Shown here: in pieces, positions 19,690 through 28,253 of the stretch | How positions within the stretch are numbered: the stretch's first letter is position 1 | Layout of the letters: every line of letters begins with the position of its first letter | Source: Pseudomonadota bacterium | GTDB lineage: Bacteria; Pseudomonadota; Alphaproteobacteria; Sphingomonadales; Sphingomonadaceae | Direction: 5' to 3' | DNA: 64,000 bases | Assembly (NCBI GenBank): GCA_029779535.1 | Contig: JAKPAG010000046.1 | Coordinates: forward strand, 54,180-118,179 | The notes under the pieces: generated by a model | The model's input: only the letters and a program-made list of their open reading frames with translations | Told to the model about the DNA's origin: nothing | Database searches by the model: none | Made by a program: the position numbers and the translations under genes

Positions 19690-19724
19690 GTAACTCTCGC
19701 CGGCCATGCGAATACGCCGGGGCG

Positions 19725-20801
19725 CTACTTTGCCCCGGCCTTGACCGCGAAATCCCAGGCGCGGTCAACCAGCGGCTGGACCCGGTCCGACATTGCCTTG
19801 GCATGGGCGCTGCTGGCAGTGCCGTCGATCACCCGCTTCTTGATTCCCTGCATGATGCCCGCCAGGCGGAAGAAGTTGTAGGCAAAGTACCAGTTCATGT
19901 CCGGCACAGAGCTGCGCCCGGTCTGCTGGCAATAGCGTTCGACCACTTCGTCCAGTTCGGGAATGCCCAGCGCCTTGCGGTCGAGGTCCTGCACCCCGCT
20001 GCGCCCGCCGTTGTCAGTGACCCAGGCCATCGCAACATAGGAAAAGTCGCCCAGCGGATCGCCCAGGGTCGACAACTCCCAGTCCAGCACGGCCAGCACG
20101 CGCGGCTCATCCTTGGCCCAGATCATGTTGTCGATGCGGTAATCGCCGTGGACCACGCCGGTGCTGGTCTGCTCCGGCAGGGTTGCCGGCAGCCATTCGA
20201 TCAGCTTTTCCATCTCCGGCATCAGCTCGGTTTCGGACAGGCGGTACTGCTTGGTCCAGCGATCGACCTGACGGCCGAAGTAATTGCCCGGCTTGCCGAA
20301 GTCCGACAGGCCGACCGCATCGACATCCACCTTGTGCAGCGCTGCCAGGGTGTCGATCATCGCCATGTAGGTGGCGCGGCGGTATTCGGGCGTCGCATCG
20401 GGCATCGCGCCGTTCCAGATGGTCCGGCCATCGACCATGCCCATCACGTAGAACCATGAACCGACCACGCTGTCATCGGTGCACAGGCCGTATTGCGGGG
20501 CCACCGTCCACCCGGCCTTGGCCAGCGCCGCCTGGACCTTGTATTCGCGGTCCACCGCGTGGGCGCTGGGCAGCAGCGGGCCGAACGGCTTGCGGCGCAG
20601 CACGTAATTGCCGCTCGGCGCCTCGATCTTGTAAGTCGGGTTCGATTGCCCACCCTTGAACTTGGTCAGCTTGAGTGGACCCTGAAAGCCGGCAACATTG
20701 GCTTCCATCCATTCGGTCAGCTTTGCGGTATCGAGCCGGTCGGCGCCTTCCGGCTCCACCGTGCCGACAAAGGCTTCTTCGGCGTTGAGTGCGTCAGTCA
20801 T
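19725..20801 (-). CDS. APH-fold phosphotransferase, ACAD10/11 kinase-domain-like
   Basis: 358 residues from MTDALNAEEAF. This is an aminoglycoside-phosphotransferase fold: KFKGGQSNPTYKI (nucleotide loop), LRRKP (catalytic Lys region), VVHGDYRIDNM (catalytic Asp and metal Asn) and LDWELSTLGDPLGD (metal Asp). This form is the kinase domain fused to acyl-CoA dehydrogenases in human ACAD10/11 and separate in bacterial LvaA, which phosphorylates 4-hydroxyacyl-CoA. It shares an operon with an ACAD11-like dehydrogenase and an alcohol dehydrogenase. A 4-hydroxyacyl-CoA kinase role is therefore plausible but inferred. Confidence 0.85.
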   Translation of the reverse strand: MTDALNAEEAFVGTVEPEGADRLDTAKLTEWMEANVAGFQGPLKLTKFKGGQSNPTYKIEAPSGNYVLRRKPFGPLLPSAHAVDREYKVQAALAKAGWTVAPQYGLCTDDSVVGSWFYVMGMVDGRTIWNGAMPDATPEYRRATYMAMIDTLAALHKVDVDAVGLSDFGKPGNYFGRQVDRWTKQYRLSETELMPEMEKLIEWLPATLPEQTSTGVVHGDYRIDNMIWAKDEPRVLAVLDWELSTLGDPLGDFSYVAMAWVTDNGGRSGVQDLDRKALGIPELDEVVERYCQQTGRSSVPDMNWYFAYNFFRLAGIMQGIKKRVIDGTASSAHAKAMSDRVQPLVDRAWDFAVKAGAK

Positions 20802-20808
20802 GCGGCCC

Positions 20809-21897
20809 TCACTGATCGAACACGATGACCGAGCGCGCCGAGGCACCCGACTTCATCTTGTCGAAACCTTCGTTGATCTGCGACAGCGGGATCCGTTCGG
20901 CGATGATGCTGTCGAGATCGAGCAGCCCGCGCATGTAGAAATCAACCAGGCGCGGCATGTCGACCGGGAAGTGGTTCATCCCCATGATCGCGCCCTGCAG
21001 CTTCTTGCCCGAGAGCAGGTCCATGGCGGACAGGCCGACCGAGTGGTTGAGCGGCATCATCCCCAGGATCGTGGCGGTGCCGCCGCGGCGCAGCGACTTG
21101 ACTGCGAGTTCGCCGGAGGCGGGACGGCCTACGGCCTCGACCGCGTGATCGACCCCGCCCTTGGTCATTTCAACGATCTGCGCGGCGGCGTCGTCGGCCA
21201 GTGCGTCGATCGTGTGGGTTGCGCCCAGCTTCATCGCCAACTCGCGCTTTTCGGGCATCGGATCAGCGGCGATGATCTTGCCTGCGCCGGCGATCTTGGC
21301 GGCGTTGATCGCGGCCAGGCCCACGCCGCCGCAGCCGACCACGGCCACGGTTTCGCCCGGCGTGACCTTGCAGGCGTTGAAGATCGTGCCCGCGCCGGTG
21401 GTCACCGCGCAGCCGATCACCGAAGCCCGGTCGAGCGGCATTTCCGGATCGATCCGGGTGCAGGCGTGTTCGTGGATCAGCATCATTTCGGCGAAGGCCG
21501 ACAGGTTGAGCATCTGGTTGACCGCACTGCCATCAGGGCGGCTGAGGCGCGATTCGCTGCCCGGCGCGCGGCGCGTATCGCCGCCCAGGCACAGCGCCAT
21601 GCGGCCGGTGACGCAGAATTCGCAGTGCCCGCAGAAGGCCGACAGGCAGGTCACCACCGCATCGCCAACCTTCACCGTGCGCACTTCGCTACCCACCGCC
21701 TCGACGATGCCGGCGGCTTCGTGGCCGGGCACGGCGGGCAGCGCGTGGGGATAGGTGCCTTCGATGAAGTGGAGGTCGGAATGGCATAGGCCGCAGGCGG
21801 CGGTGCGGATCAGCACTTCGTGCGGACCCGGCTTGCTGATCTGCAGCTCCTCGATCTCGAGCGGCTTGTGGGGTTCGATCAGGACTGCGGCCTTCAT
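20809..21897 (-). CDS. Zinc-dependent alcohol dehydrogenase (MDR class III-like)
   Basis: 362 residues. Catalytic zinc ligands are Cys38 (CGLCHSD), His59 (GHEAAG) and a later Cys (VIGCAVTTG). The structural zinc knot has Cys89, Cys92, Cys95 and Cys103. VVGCGGVGLAAINAAKIAGA is the NAD-binding Rossmann motif. It resembles long-chain/benzyl alcohol and formaldehyde dehydrogenase relatives. It lies between an ACAD and an APH-type kinase, 7 bases before the kinase gene, so it probably oxidises an alcohol intermediate in the same pathway. GGAGAG precedes its ATG. Confidence 0.9.
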   Translation of the reverse strand: MKAAVLIEPHKPLEIEELQISKPGPHEVLIRTAACGLCHSDLHFIEGTYPHALPAVPGHEAAGIVEAVGSEVRTVKVGDAVVTCLSAFCGHCEFCVTGRMALCLGGDTRRAPGSESRLSRPDGSAVNQMLNLSAFAEMMLIHEHACTRIDPEMPLDRASVIGCAVTTGAGTIFNACKVTPGETVAVVGCGGVGLAAINAAKIAGAGKIIAADPMPEKRELAMKLGATHTIDALADDAAAQIVEMTKGGVDHAVEAVGRPASGELAVKSLRRGGTATILGMMPLNHSVGLSAMDLLSGKKLQGAIMGMNHFPVDMPRLVDFYMRGLLDLDSIIAERIPLSQINEGFDKMKSGASARSVIVFDQ

Positions 21898-21974
21898 GTC
21901 ATTCTCTCCATTGCATTCATTGTCCCGGCCGGGCCGGGCAGTGCGGCCCCGGGGTGTCCCGGGGCCGTTGCTGC

Positions 21975-23258
21975 TTAGCGCGTCACGCCAAGGTCGCCCG
22001 AGCTGAAGCCGCGGTCGCCCTGCGGGGCATACTTGCCCAGTTCGAGCCGCGCGATCGAGCGGGCGTGGACTTCGTCCGGACCGTCGGCGATACGCAAGGT
22101 GCGCTGGCCGGCGTACATCTTGGCAAGGCCGAAGTCTTCCGACACGCCGCCGCCACCGTGGGCCTGGATCGCATCGTCGATGATCTTCAGAGCCATGTTC
22201 GGCGCCTTGACCTTGATCATCGCGATTTCGGCCTGGGCGGCCTTGTTGCCGACCTTGTCCATCATGTCCGCGGCCTTGAGGCAGAGCAGGCGCGAACATT
22301 CGATTTCGATCCGGGCTTCGGCGATGCGCTGTTCCCAGATCGAGTGCGTGCTGATCGGCTTGCCGAAGGCGACACGGCTCGACAGGCGGCGGACCATCCG
22401 TTCCAGCGCTTCCTCGGCCACGCCGATGGTGCGCATGCAGTGGTGGATGCGGCCCGGCCCGAGGCGGCCCTGCGCGATCTCGAACCCGCGCCCTTCGCCC
22501 AGGAGCATGTTGCTGGCCGGGATGCGGACGTTGTTGAGGCGCACTTCCATGTGGCCGTGCGGAGCATCGTCATAGCCGAACACGGGCAGGTGGCGGACGA
22601 TTTCGACGCCGGGGCTGTCGAGTTCCATCAGCACCATCGACTGCTGGGCGTGCTTCTTCGCCTCGAAGTCGGTCTTGCCCATGACGATCGCGATCTTGCA
22701 GCGCGGATCGCCCGCGCCCGACGACCACCACTTGGTGCCGTTGAGCACGTATTCGTCGCCCTCGCGGCGGATCGAGCATTCGATGTTGGTCGCGTCCGAG
22801 CTGGCAACCTGCGGTTCGGTCATCAGGAAGGCGGAACGGATTTCACCGTTCATCAGCGGCTTCAGCCAGCGATCCTTCTGTTCGCGCGTGCCGTAGCGGT
22901 GCAGCACTTCCATGTTGCCGGTATCGGGCGCCGAGCAGTTGAACACTTCCGAGGCGAAGCCGACGCGGCCCATTTCCTCGGCGCAGAGCGCGTATTCAAG
23001 GTTGGTCAGCCCCGGGCCTTCGAATTCAAAGGTATCGTCCACGTGGGCGCGGCCCGACTGCGGGGGCATGAACAGGTTCCAGATGCCCTGCGCCTTGGCG
23101 CGGGCCTTCTCCTCTTCGACCACCTGCAGGACTTTCCAGCGGTCGCCCTGAGCGTCTTCCTTCTTGTAGTCGCCAACGCGGGGACGGACGTGGTTTTCGA
23201 TGAACTGGCGCACGCGGTCGCGCCAATAGCTTTGCCGTTCGGTCAGGTCGAAATCCAT
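21975..23258 (-). CDS. Acyl-CoA dehydrogenase, ACAD10/11-like
   Basis: 427 residues. Recognisable ACAD regions are [16 protein letters not shown] (flavin/substrate loop), [14 protein letters not shown] and, near the C-terminus, [14 protein letters not shown] and [10 protein letters not shown]. The DGPDEVH segment occupies the position of the YEGT catalytic loop of MCAD and is characteristic of ACAD10/11-type enzymes. FAD-dependent desaturation of an acyl-CoA is expected. It is first in an operon with an alcohol dehydrogenase and an APH kinase. The region 70-90 bases upstream carries a TTAA-GGTTAA palindrome. Confidence 0.92.
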   Translation of the reverse strand: MDFDLTERQSYWRDRVRQFIENHVRPRVGDYKKEDAQGDRWKVLQVVEEEKARAKAQGIWNLFMPPQSGRAHVDDTFEFEGPGLTNLEYALCAEEMGRVGFASEVFNCSAPDTGNMEVLHRYGTREQKDRWLKPLMNGEIRSAFLMTEPQVASSDATNIECSIRREGDEYVLNGTKWWSSGAGDPRCKIAIVMGKTDFEAKKHAQQSMVLMELDSPGVEIVRHLPVFGYDDAPHGHMEVRLNNVRIPASNMLLGEGRGFEIAQGRLGPGRIHHCMRTIGVAEEALERMVRRLSSRVAFGKPISTHSIWEQRIAEARIEIECSRLLCLKAADMMDKVGNKAAQAEIAMIKVKAPNMALKIIDDAIQAHGGGGVSEDFGLAKMYAGQRTLRIADGPDEVHARSIARLELGKYAPQGDRGFSSGDLGVTR

Positions 23259-23330
23259 GGGTCAGTCCTCCTTATACTGTCGAGTCTCAGGCGTATCAGT
23301 GCCACGCGGCGCAATCCGCGCCAAGGGTGT

Positions 23331-23346
23331 TTAAGCGATCGGTTAA
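23331..23346. promoter_or_regulatory. Operator-like palindrome, type A, copy 1
   Basis: TTAAGCGATCGGTTAA pairs as TTAAgC-N4-GGTTAA with one mismatch. It overlaps the stop codon of the GPH transporter and lies 73 bases upstream of the ACAD10/11-like gene. A perfect version stands at 25798. Confidence 0.5.
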
Positions 23347-24809
23347 GGGTGCAGTCCCTCGCTGTCGGGGTTGATCCGCGCGGCGGACAGCGCGGCCAGC
23401 CGCGCCTCGTGATCGGCGCGGGTAATCGGGAAGCGCCGCAGCACCGCCGCCATTGCCAGCGCGAACAGGATCACCGCCGCGCAATAGGCCAGGCTCAGGC
23501 GGTCAATCACCTCCGGAGTGACGTCCGCCGGCTTCACCTTGTCCGACAGCCCGGCAAAGGCGAGCAGGAAGCTGGTGACGAAAATGCCAAGGCCCGTGGA
23601 GCATTTCTGCATGAAGAAATTGCCCGAAAAGAACACGCCCTCGTTGCGCCGCCCGGTCTGCTCCTCGCTCGCCTCGACCACGTCGGCCATCATCGAACTG
23701 GCGGAGACCATGGCCGACACCGAGAACACGTTGCACACGAAGAACGCGGCGTAGAGCGGCAGGGTCGATGCCCAGGTGCCGCGCTGCGGCCACAGGCCGG
23801 CGCTGTTAAGCAGGAACGGGGCCACCCAGAACGCCATGCCCAGCAGCGCGGTGACCACCGCCGTGTCGCGCTTGCCCCAGCGCGCGTGCCATTTCGGCAG
23901 GACGACGAAGCAGGTCACCACGCTGGCCAGCAGCACTCCGGTATAGATCTGGAACTGCAGCGGGTTGAACAGCCAGACATAGGCGTAGAGGTAGTTGGCG
24001 ATCGAGAAGGTGATCCCCTGGCTGGTATAGGCCAGCGCGCCGCCCAGCAGCAGCACCAGGAAGGCGCGGTGCGAAAAGCATTCGATCAGCTCGGCAAAGG
24101 CCTGGCGCAGGCTGAACGGCGTGGCGGGCGGGGGCGGGCGCACTGCCGCCCAGCGCCGCTGGCCCAGCGCCGAAAACAGCACCGATCCGGTGATCAGGGC
24201 CGCGCCGAACAGTCCGTAGGCCCGGTATCCTTCCGCCGCCAGCGGCCCATCCTTGAGGAACAGTCCATATGCAAGGAACGAGATCAGCATGCTCGCGCTC
24301 CACGAAAACAGGAAGCGGTAGCGCAGCAGGGTAGTGCGCTGGTCGTAGTCGCGGGTCAGTTCCGGCACCAGCGCGATCGAGGGCACTTCGCAGCACGAGA
24401 CCAGGAGCCGCACCGCCACTGCGATGCCGACCAGTTCCCAGAAGCCAGGCGCGTTTTCGAGCGACCACAGCTGCGCCCAGACCAGCCCCAGCGGGATCGG
24501 GGCCAGGATCAGCCAGGGCAGGCGGCGGCCCCAATTGGTCACCGTGCGGTCCGAGAGGTAGCCGATCAGTGGGTCGGCCACCCCGTCGATCAGCAGCGCG
24601 ATCAGGAGCGCCAGGCCGACCAGCCGCGGATCCATCCCCAGCACCTGGTTGCAGTAGAGCAGCAGGAAGGTGGAAAACCCGTTTTCCTTGATCCCATAGG
24701 CCGCAGCGCCCAGCCCGTGGGTCAGCGCCAGGCGGCGCGGCAACGGGCCAGTGATGGCGCCCTGGCCGGGGGCCGGGGCCGGGGCCGGGGCGGGGGCGGC
24801 GGCGCTCAC
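23343..24809 (-). CDS. GPH-type cation symporter (MFS_2 family)
   Basis: 488 residues and about 12 hydrophobic helices. The N-terminal region after a Pro-Ala-rich tail reads YGIKENGF, then GVADPLIGYLSDRT and NWGRRLPWLILAPIPLG, typical of glycoside-pentoside-hexuronide:cation symporters. In sphingomonads such carriers often sit in catabolic clusters and need not carry sugars. The start is GTG 24809, overlapping the SDR stop (GTGA), so it is co-translated with the SDR. Substrate unknown; perhaps the imported growth substrate of block 1. Confidence 0.85.
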   Translation of the reverse strand: MSAAAPAPAPAPAPGQGAITGPLPRRLALTHGLGAAAYGIKENGFSTFLLLYCNQVLGMDPRLVGLALLIALLIDGVADPLIGYLSDRTVTNWGRRLPWLILAPIPLGLVWAQLWSLENAPGFWELVGIAVAVRLLVSCCEVPSIALVPELTRDYDQRTTLLRYRFLFSWSASMLISFLAYGLFLKDGPLAAEGYRAYGLFGAALITGSVLFSALGQRRWAAVRPPPPATPFSLRQAFAELIECFSHRAFLVLLLGGALAYTSQGITFSIANYLYAYVWLFNPLQFQIYTGVLLASVVTCFVVLPKWHARWGKRDTAVVTALLGMAFWVAPFLLNSAGLWPQRGTWASTLPLYAAFFVCNVFSVSAMVSASSMMADVVEASEEQTGRRNEGVFFSGNFFMQKCSTGLGIFVTSFLLAFAGLSDKVKPADVTPEVIDRLSLAYCAAVILFALAMAAVLRRFPITRADHEARLAALSAARINPDSEGLHP

Positions 24810-25657
24810 TGCGCGGCGGCCGCCGCTCCATCGGCCATGGCCTGCAAGGCGTCGAACAGGCCGGGCGCTTCGGGATCCCAGCTGTGGCGCGGCCCTACCG
24901 TGATCCCACCATCGACGATCAACGAGGTGCCGGTGACGAAGCCCGCCGCATCGCTGGCCAGGAAGGCCACCGCATTGGCGATGTCATCGGGCATGCCGGG
25001 ACGGCCGACCGGCTGGGCCTGGCTCGACATCTGGAGGATCACCTGCTTGGCCTGGGTGACCAGCAGTTCCGGCATGTCCATGCTGGCGGTGAAGATGTTG
25101 GTGTTGATGAAGCCCGGCTGCACCGCGTTCACGCGGATGCCGTATTGCGCCAGGTCAGTCGCCGCGCACTTGGTCAGGTGCAGCACGCCGGCCTTGGCGA
25201 CGGCATAGGCCGTGGGGGAATAGCCCGGCCCGACCGCCGCAACGCTGGAGGTGTTGACGATCGCCGCGCCCTTGCGGTGCTTCATGTGCGGCGCGGCATA
25301 GCGGATGCCCATGGCGACCGAGCGCATCAGCAGGTTGAAGGTGAAGTCCCAGCCCTCGGGCTCGATCTCGTCGATCGGGGCGCGGTCGCCGCCGGCGCCG
25401 GCATTGTTGAACACCACGTCGATCCCGCCGCACTGCGCGGCGGCCTGGTCCATCAGCGCCTTGATCTGGGCCGGATCGCACACGTCGCAGGCAACCGGCA
25501 CGATGTTCTCGCCCTCGGCCGCAACGGCCTTGGCGCCGTCCAGGTTGAGGTCGGCGGCGAACACCGTCGCCCCCTCGCGCGCGAACAACAGGGTTGCCGA
25601 CCGGCCAATACCCGAAGCCGCCCCGGTGATGACAACGCACTTGCCCGAGAATCGCAT
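24806..25657 (-). CDS. Short-chain dehydrogenase/reductase
   Basis: 283 residues. TGAASGIG (cofactor), NNAGAGG, and the active site Ser with YAVAK (Tyr-x3-Lys) are intact; DLNLDG after strand 2 suggests NAD(H). ATG 25657 is preferred because GGAGAGG lies 7 bases away; ATG 25663 is too close to it. A C-terminal tail of about 25 residues is alanine-rich. It heads an operon with the GPH symporter and diverges from the ACAD pair at 25.8 kb. Likely oxidises a hydroxyacyl-CoA or sterol-like alcohol; substrate unknown. Confidence 0.88.
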   Translation of the reverse strand: MRFSGKCVVITGAASGIGRSATLLFAREGATVFAADLNLDGAKAVAAEGENIVPVACDVCDPAQIKALMDQAAAQCGGIDVVFNNAGAGGDRAPIDEIEPEGWDFTFNLLMRSVAMGIRYAAPHMKHRKGAAIVNTSSVAAVGPGYSPTAYAVAKAGVLHLTKCAATDLAQYGIRVNAVQPGFINTNIFTASMDMPELLVTQAKQVILQMSSQAQPVGRPGMPDDIANAVAFLASDAAGFVTGTSLIVDGGITVGPRHSWDPEAPGLFDALQAMADGAAAAAQ

Positions 25658-25797
25658 GACCATTCCTCTCCGTTTCGATTTGCTACCAGCCTAGCCTTGA
25701 AAGTGGTCCGGTCAACGCCTCTGCGCTTGACGCTACGGCAAGCGTGGCAGGCTGGAATGGCGCAAATTCGGCGCTTGCGCCGGGGCGCGGAGTCACT

Positions 25798-25813
25798 TTA
25801 ACCTGTCGGTTAA
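25798..25813. promoter_or_regulatory. Operator-like palindrome, type A, copy 2
   Basis: TTAACCTGTCGGTTAA is a perfect 6-base inverted repeat with a 4-base centre, in the divergent gap between the SDR/GPH operon and the ACAD-ACAD-SDR operon, 16 bases before the latter's start codon. The position suits a repressor operator of TetR type, but no regulator gene is adjacent. Confidence 0.6.
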
Positions 25814-25829
25814 GAGAGGAGTCCCGATC

Positions 25830-26990
25830 ATGTCAGACCTTGACGCCTTCCGCGCGGAAATCCGCGCCTGGCTCGAAGAAAACTGCCCGCCCGAAATGCG
25901 CGAACCCGCCCGCGACGAGGACGACGTCTGCTGGGGCGGCCGCAATTTCAAGTTCAAGAACGAGGCGCAGAAGCTGTGGCTCGAACGCTGCGTCGCCAAG
26001 GGCTATACTGTGCCCGACTGGCCCAAGGCCTATGGCGGCGCGGGGATGAGCCCGGCTGAAGCCAAGATCTGGCGCGAGGAAATGAACCGCATCAACGCGC
26101 GTCCGCCGCTGTCCAGCTTCGGCATCTGGATGCTTGGCCCGGCGCTGCTCAAGTTCGGGACCGAGGAACAGAAGGTCCACTACCTGGGCCAGGTCGCGCG
26201 CGGCGAAATCCGCTGGTGCCAGGGCTATTCGGAACCCGGCTCGGGTTCGGACCTGGTCAGCTTGCAGACCTACGGCGAGGACAAGGGCGATCACTGGGTC
26301 GTCAACGGCCAGAAGATCTGGACCAGCTATGCCAACAAGGCCGACTGGATCTTCTGCCTGGTCCGCACCGACAAGACCAACAAGTACCAGGGCATCAGCT
26401 TCCTGCTGTTCGACATGACCAGCCCGGGCGTGACGACCAAGCCGATCCTGCTGATCTCCGGCAGCTCGCCGTTCTGCGAAACCTTCTTCGACAATGTGAA
26501 GGTGCCCAAGCACCAGATCGTCGGCGAACTGAACCGCGGCTGGGATGTGGCCAAGTACCTGCTCGGGCATGAGCGCGAGATGATTTCGGGCGCGGGCGGC
26601 AACGACCGGCTCAACACCATTGGTGCGGTGCTCAATCGCTCGGGCCTTGAAGACCCGGTGCTGCGTGCCGAGCTGGCCCAGTTCGATGTCGATGCCCTGG
26701 CCTTCAGCGCGATGGGCGAAAAGTTCCTCGACGAGATCAAGGTCGGCAAGGCGCACCCCGCCCAGCCGAACATGATGAAATACGCCGGGACCGAGCTGAA
26801 CAAGCGCCGCTACGAGCTGCTGATGGCCGGCGGCGGCAGCGCCAGCCTCGAATGGGAAAGCGAAGCCAGCGATGGCGGCGCCCGCGCCCGCTCGTGGCTG
26901 CGCACCAAGGCCAACTCGATCGAGGGCGGCACCAGCGAAGTCATGCTCAACGTGATCTCGAAGCGCATCCTGGACCTGCCGGGGGCCTAA
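25830..26990 (+). CDS. Acyl-CoA dehydrogenase, catalytic subunit of a pair
   Basis: 386 residues. CQGYSEPGSGSDLVSLQT and INGQKIWTS-type sequence (NGQKIWTSYANKADW) are the ACAD flavin/substrate region. Glu248 within HERE is in the position of the helix-G catalytic base used by LCAD/IVD and by steroid-type FadE enzymes. GAGGAG precedes ATG 25830. The next gene is a second ACAD lacking this Glu, so the two probably form a heteromer, as in ChsE4-ChsE5 of Mycobacterium. C-terminus ends with the EGGTSEVMLNVISKRIL helix. Confidence 0.92.
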   Translation: MSDLDAFRAEIRAWLEENCPPEMREPARDEDDVCWGGRNFKFKNEAQKLWLERCVAKGYTVPDWPKAYGGAGMSPAEAKIWREEMNRINARPPLSSFGIWMLGPALLKFGTEEQKVHYLGQVARGEIRWCQGYSEPGSGSDLVSLQTYGEDKGDHWVVNGQKIWTSYANKADWIFCLVRTDKTNKYQGISFLLFDMTSPGVTTKPILLISGSSPFCETFFDNVKVPKHQIVGELNRGWDVAKYLLGHEREMISGAGGNDRLNTIGAVLNRSGLEDPVLRAELAQFDVDALAFSAMGEKFLDEIKVGKAHPAQPNMMKYAGTELNKRRYELLMAGGGSASLEWESEASDGGARARSWLRTKANSIEGGTSEVMLNVISKRILDLPGA

Positions 26991-27010
26991 GGCCGCAATC
27001 AACCAGCTGC

Positions 27011-27036
27011 GTCATCCCCGTCTGCGCGGGGATGAC
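27011..27036. repeat. REP-like palindrome between the two ACAD genes
   Basis: GTCATCCCCG and CGGGGATGAC are perfect 10-base arms around a 6-base loop. This GTCATCCCCG type element is common as a scattered repeat in alphaproteobacterial genomes (known from such genomes, not counted here). In an operon it may stabilise or attenuate mRNA. Confidence 0.6.
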
Positions 27037-27063
27037 GACATCCAATTGCAAAGGGAGGGCTAG

Positions 27064-28203
27064 ATGCCGCTCTATCACACCGAAGATCAGGCGATGCTCG
27101 CCGATACCGCCCGCCAGTTCATGGCGGATGAAGGCAACATCGCCAAGCAGCTGCGTCACTGGCGCGACATCAATTGCCAGGACGGGTTTGGTCACGGCCT
27201 GTGGAAGCAGTTCGCCGAACTGGGCTTCACCGGGATCCTCGTCGGCGAAGCCGATGGTGGCCTCGGCATGGGCCATGTCGAAGCCGGGATCGTGCTCGAA
27301 GAAATCGGCCGCAACCTGACCCCCTCGCCGTTCCTGACCAGCTCGGTCATGGCCGCGACCGCGCTGGGCGCGGCCAGCGCCGACCTCAAGGGCCGCTGGC
27401 TGCCGGGGCTGCTGTCGGGCGACAGCGTCTTCGCCGTGGCGGTGGACGAAGGGGCCAAGCACCGCCCCGAACGGATCAAGACCCGCGCCGAGCGCGCCGG
27501 CAACGGCTTCAAGCTGAATGGCAGCAAGGCCTTCGTGGTCCACGGAGGCAGTGCCGACATGCTGGTGGTTGCCGCGCGCAGCGCCGGGTCGGACGATGAC
27601 GACGCCGGGATCACGCTGTTCGCGGTGCCCAAGAATGCGACGGGCCTCAGCCAGGACAAGGTCCGGCTGGTCGACAGCTCGATGGCGACCCATGTGAAGC
27701 TCGACAACGTCATGCTCGATGCCGATGCCGTGATCGGCGAAGTTGATGGCGGGCGCGAAGTGCTGAACCGGATGCTGCAGGCCGGCCGCGTCGGCGCGGC
27801 GGCGGAAAGCGTCGGGGTGGCCGCCGGCGCCTTCGACATGACGACGACCTACCTCAAGCAGCGCAAGCAGTTCGGCAAGCTGATCGGGGAATTCCAGGCG
27901 CTGCAGCACCGCGCCGCGCACCTCTATTCCGAAGTCGAAATCGCCCGCGCCGCGACGATAAAGGCGCAGCAGCTGCTCGACGCCGGCAGCGACAAGGCCG
28001 ATCTGATGGTCTCGGTCGCCAAGGCCAAGGCCGGCAAGGCGGCTAGCCTCGCGGTCAAGGAAGGCGTGCAGATGCACGGCGGGATCGGCATGACCGACGA
28101 ATACGACATCGGCCTCTACATGAAGCGCGACCGGGCTCTGTCGGAATTCATGGGCGACCAGTACTACCACGCCGACCGCGTGGCGCGGCTGTCGGGTTAC
28201 TGA
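27064..28203 (+). CDS. Acyl-CoA dehydrogenase, non-catalytic partner subunit
   Basis: 379 residues with ACAD fold signatures KQRKQFGKLIGEFQALQHR (FAD-binding) and MHGGIGMTDEYDIGLYMKR near the C-terminus. The helix-G Glu expected at about residue 247 is missing (region reads LQAGRVGAAAESVG). It therefore probably supplies FAD contacts to the adjacent catalytic subunit in an alpha2beta2 complex. RBS GGGAGGG precedes ATG 27064. It is followed by a hairpin and an SDR gene. Confidence 0.9.
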   Translation: MPLYHTEDQAMLADTARQFMADEGNIAKQLRHWRDINCQDGFGHGLWKQFAELGFTGILVGEADGGLGMGHVEAGIVLEEIGRNLTPSPFLTSSVMAATALGAASADLKGRWLPGLLSGDSVFAVAVDEGAKHRPERIKTRAERAGNGFKLNGSKAFVVHGGSADMLVVAARSAGSDDDDAGITLFAVPKNATGLSQDKVRLVDSSMATHVKLDNVMLDADAVIGEVDGGREVLNRMLQAGRVGAAAESVGVAAGAFDMTTTYLKQRKQFGKLIGEFQALQHRAAHLYSEVEIARAATIKAQQLLDAGSDKADLMVSVAKAKAGKAASLAVKEGVQMHGGIGMTDEYDIGLYMKRDRALSEFMGDQYYHADRVARLSGY

Positions 28204-28212
28204 CCAACCTGG

Positions 28213-28236
28213 CCCCCTCCTCTGCGGCGGAGGGGG
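28213..28236. repeat. Intercistronic GC hairpin
   Basis: CCCCCTCC and GGAGGGGG form an 8-base stem with an 8-base loop between the ACAD and SDR genes. No T tract follows, so more likely an mRNA processing or partial-attenuation element than a full terminator. Confidence 0.45.
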
Positions 28237-28253
28237 AACTTGGGAGAACGCAA

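Noticed and set aside
21954..25208. Long open frame of about 1,084 codons on the plus strand opposite the ACAD and GPH genes
   Set aside because: It is rich in Arg, His and Gln typical of antisense reading of GC-rich coding DNA, has no family resemblance, and lies opposite well-supported genes.
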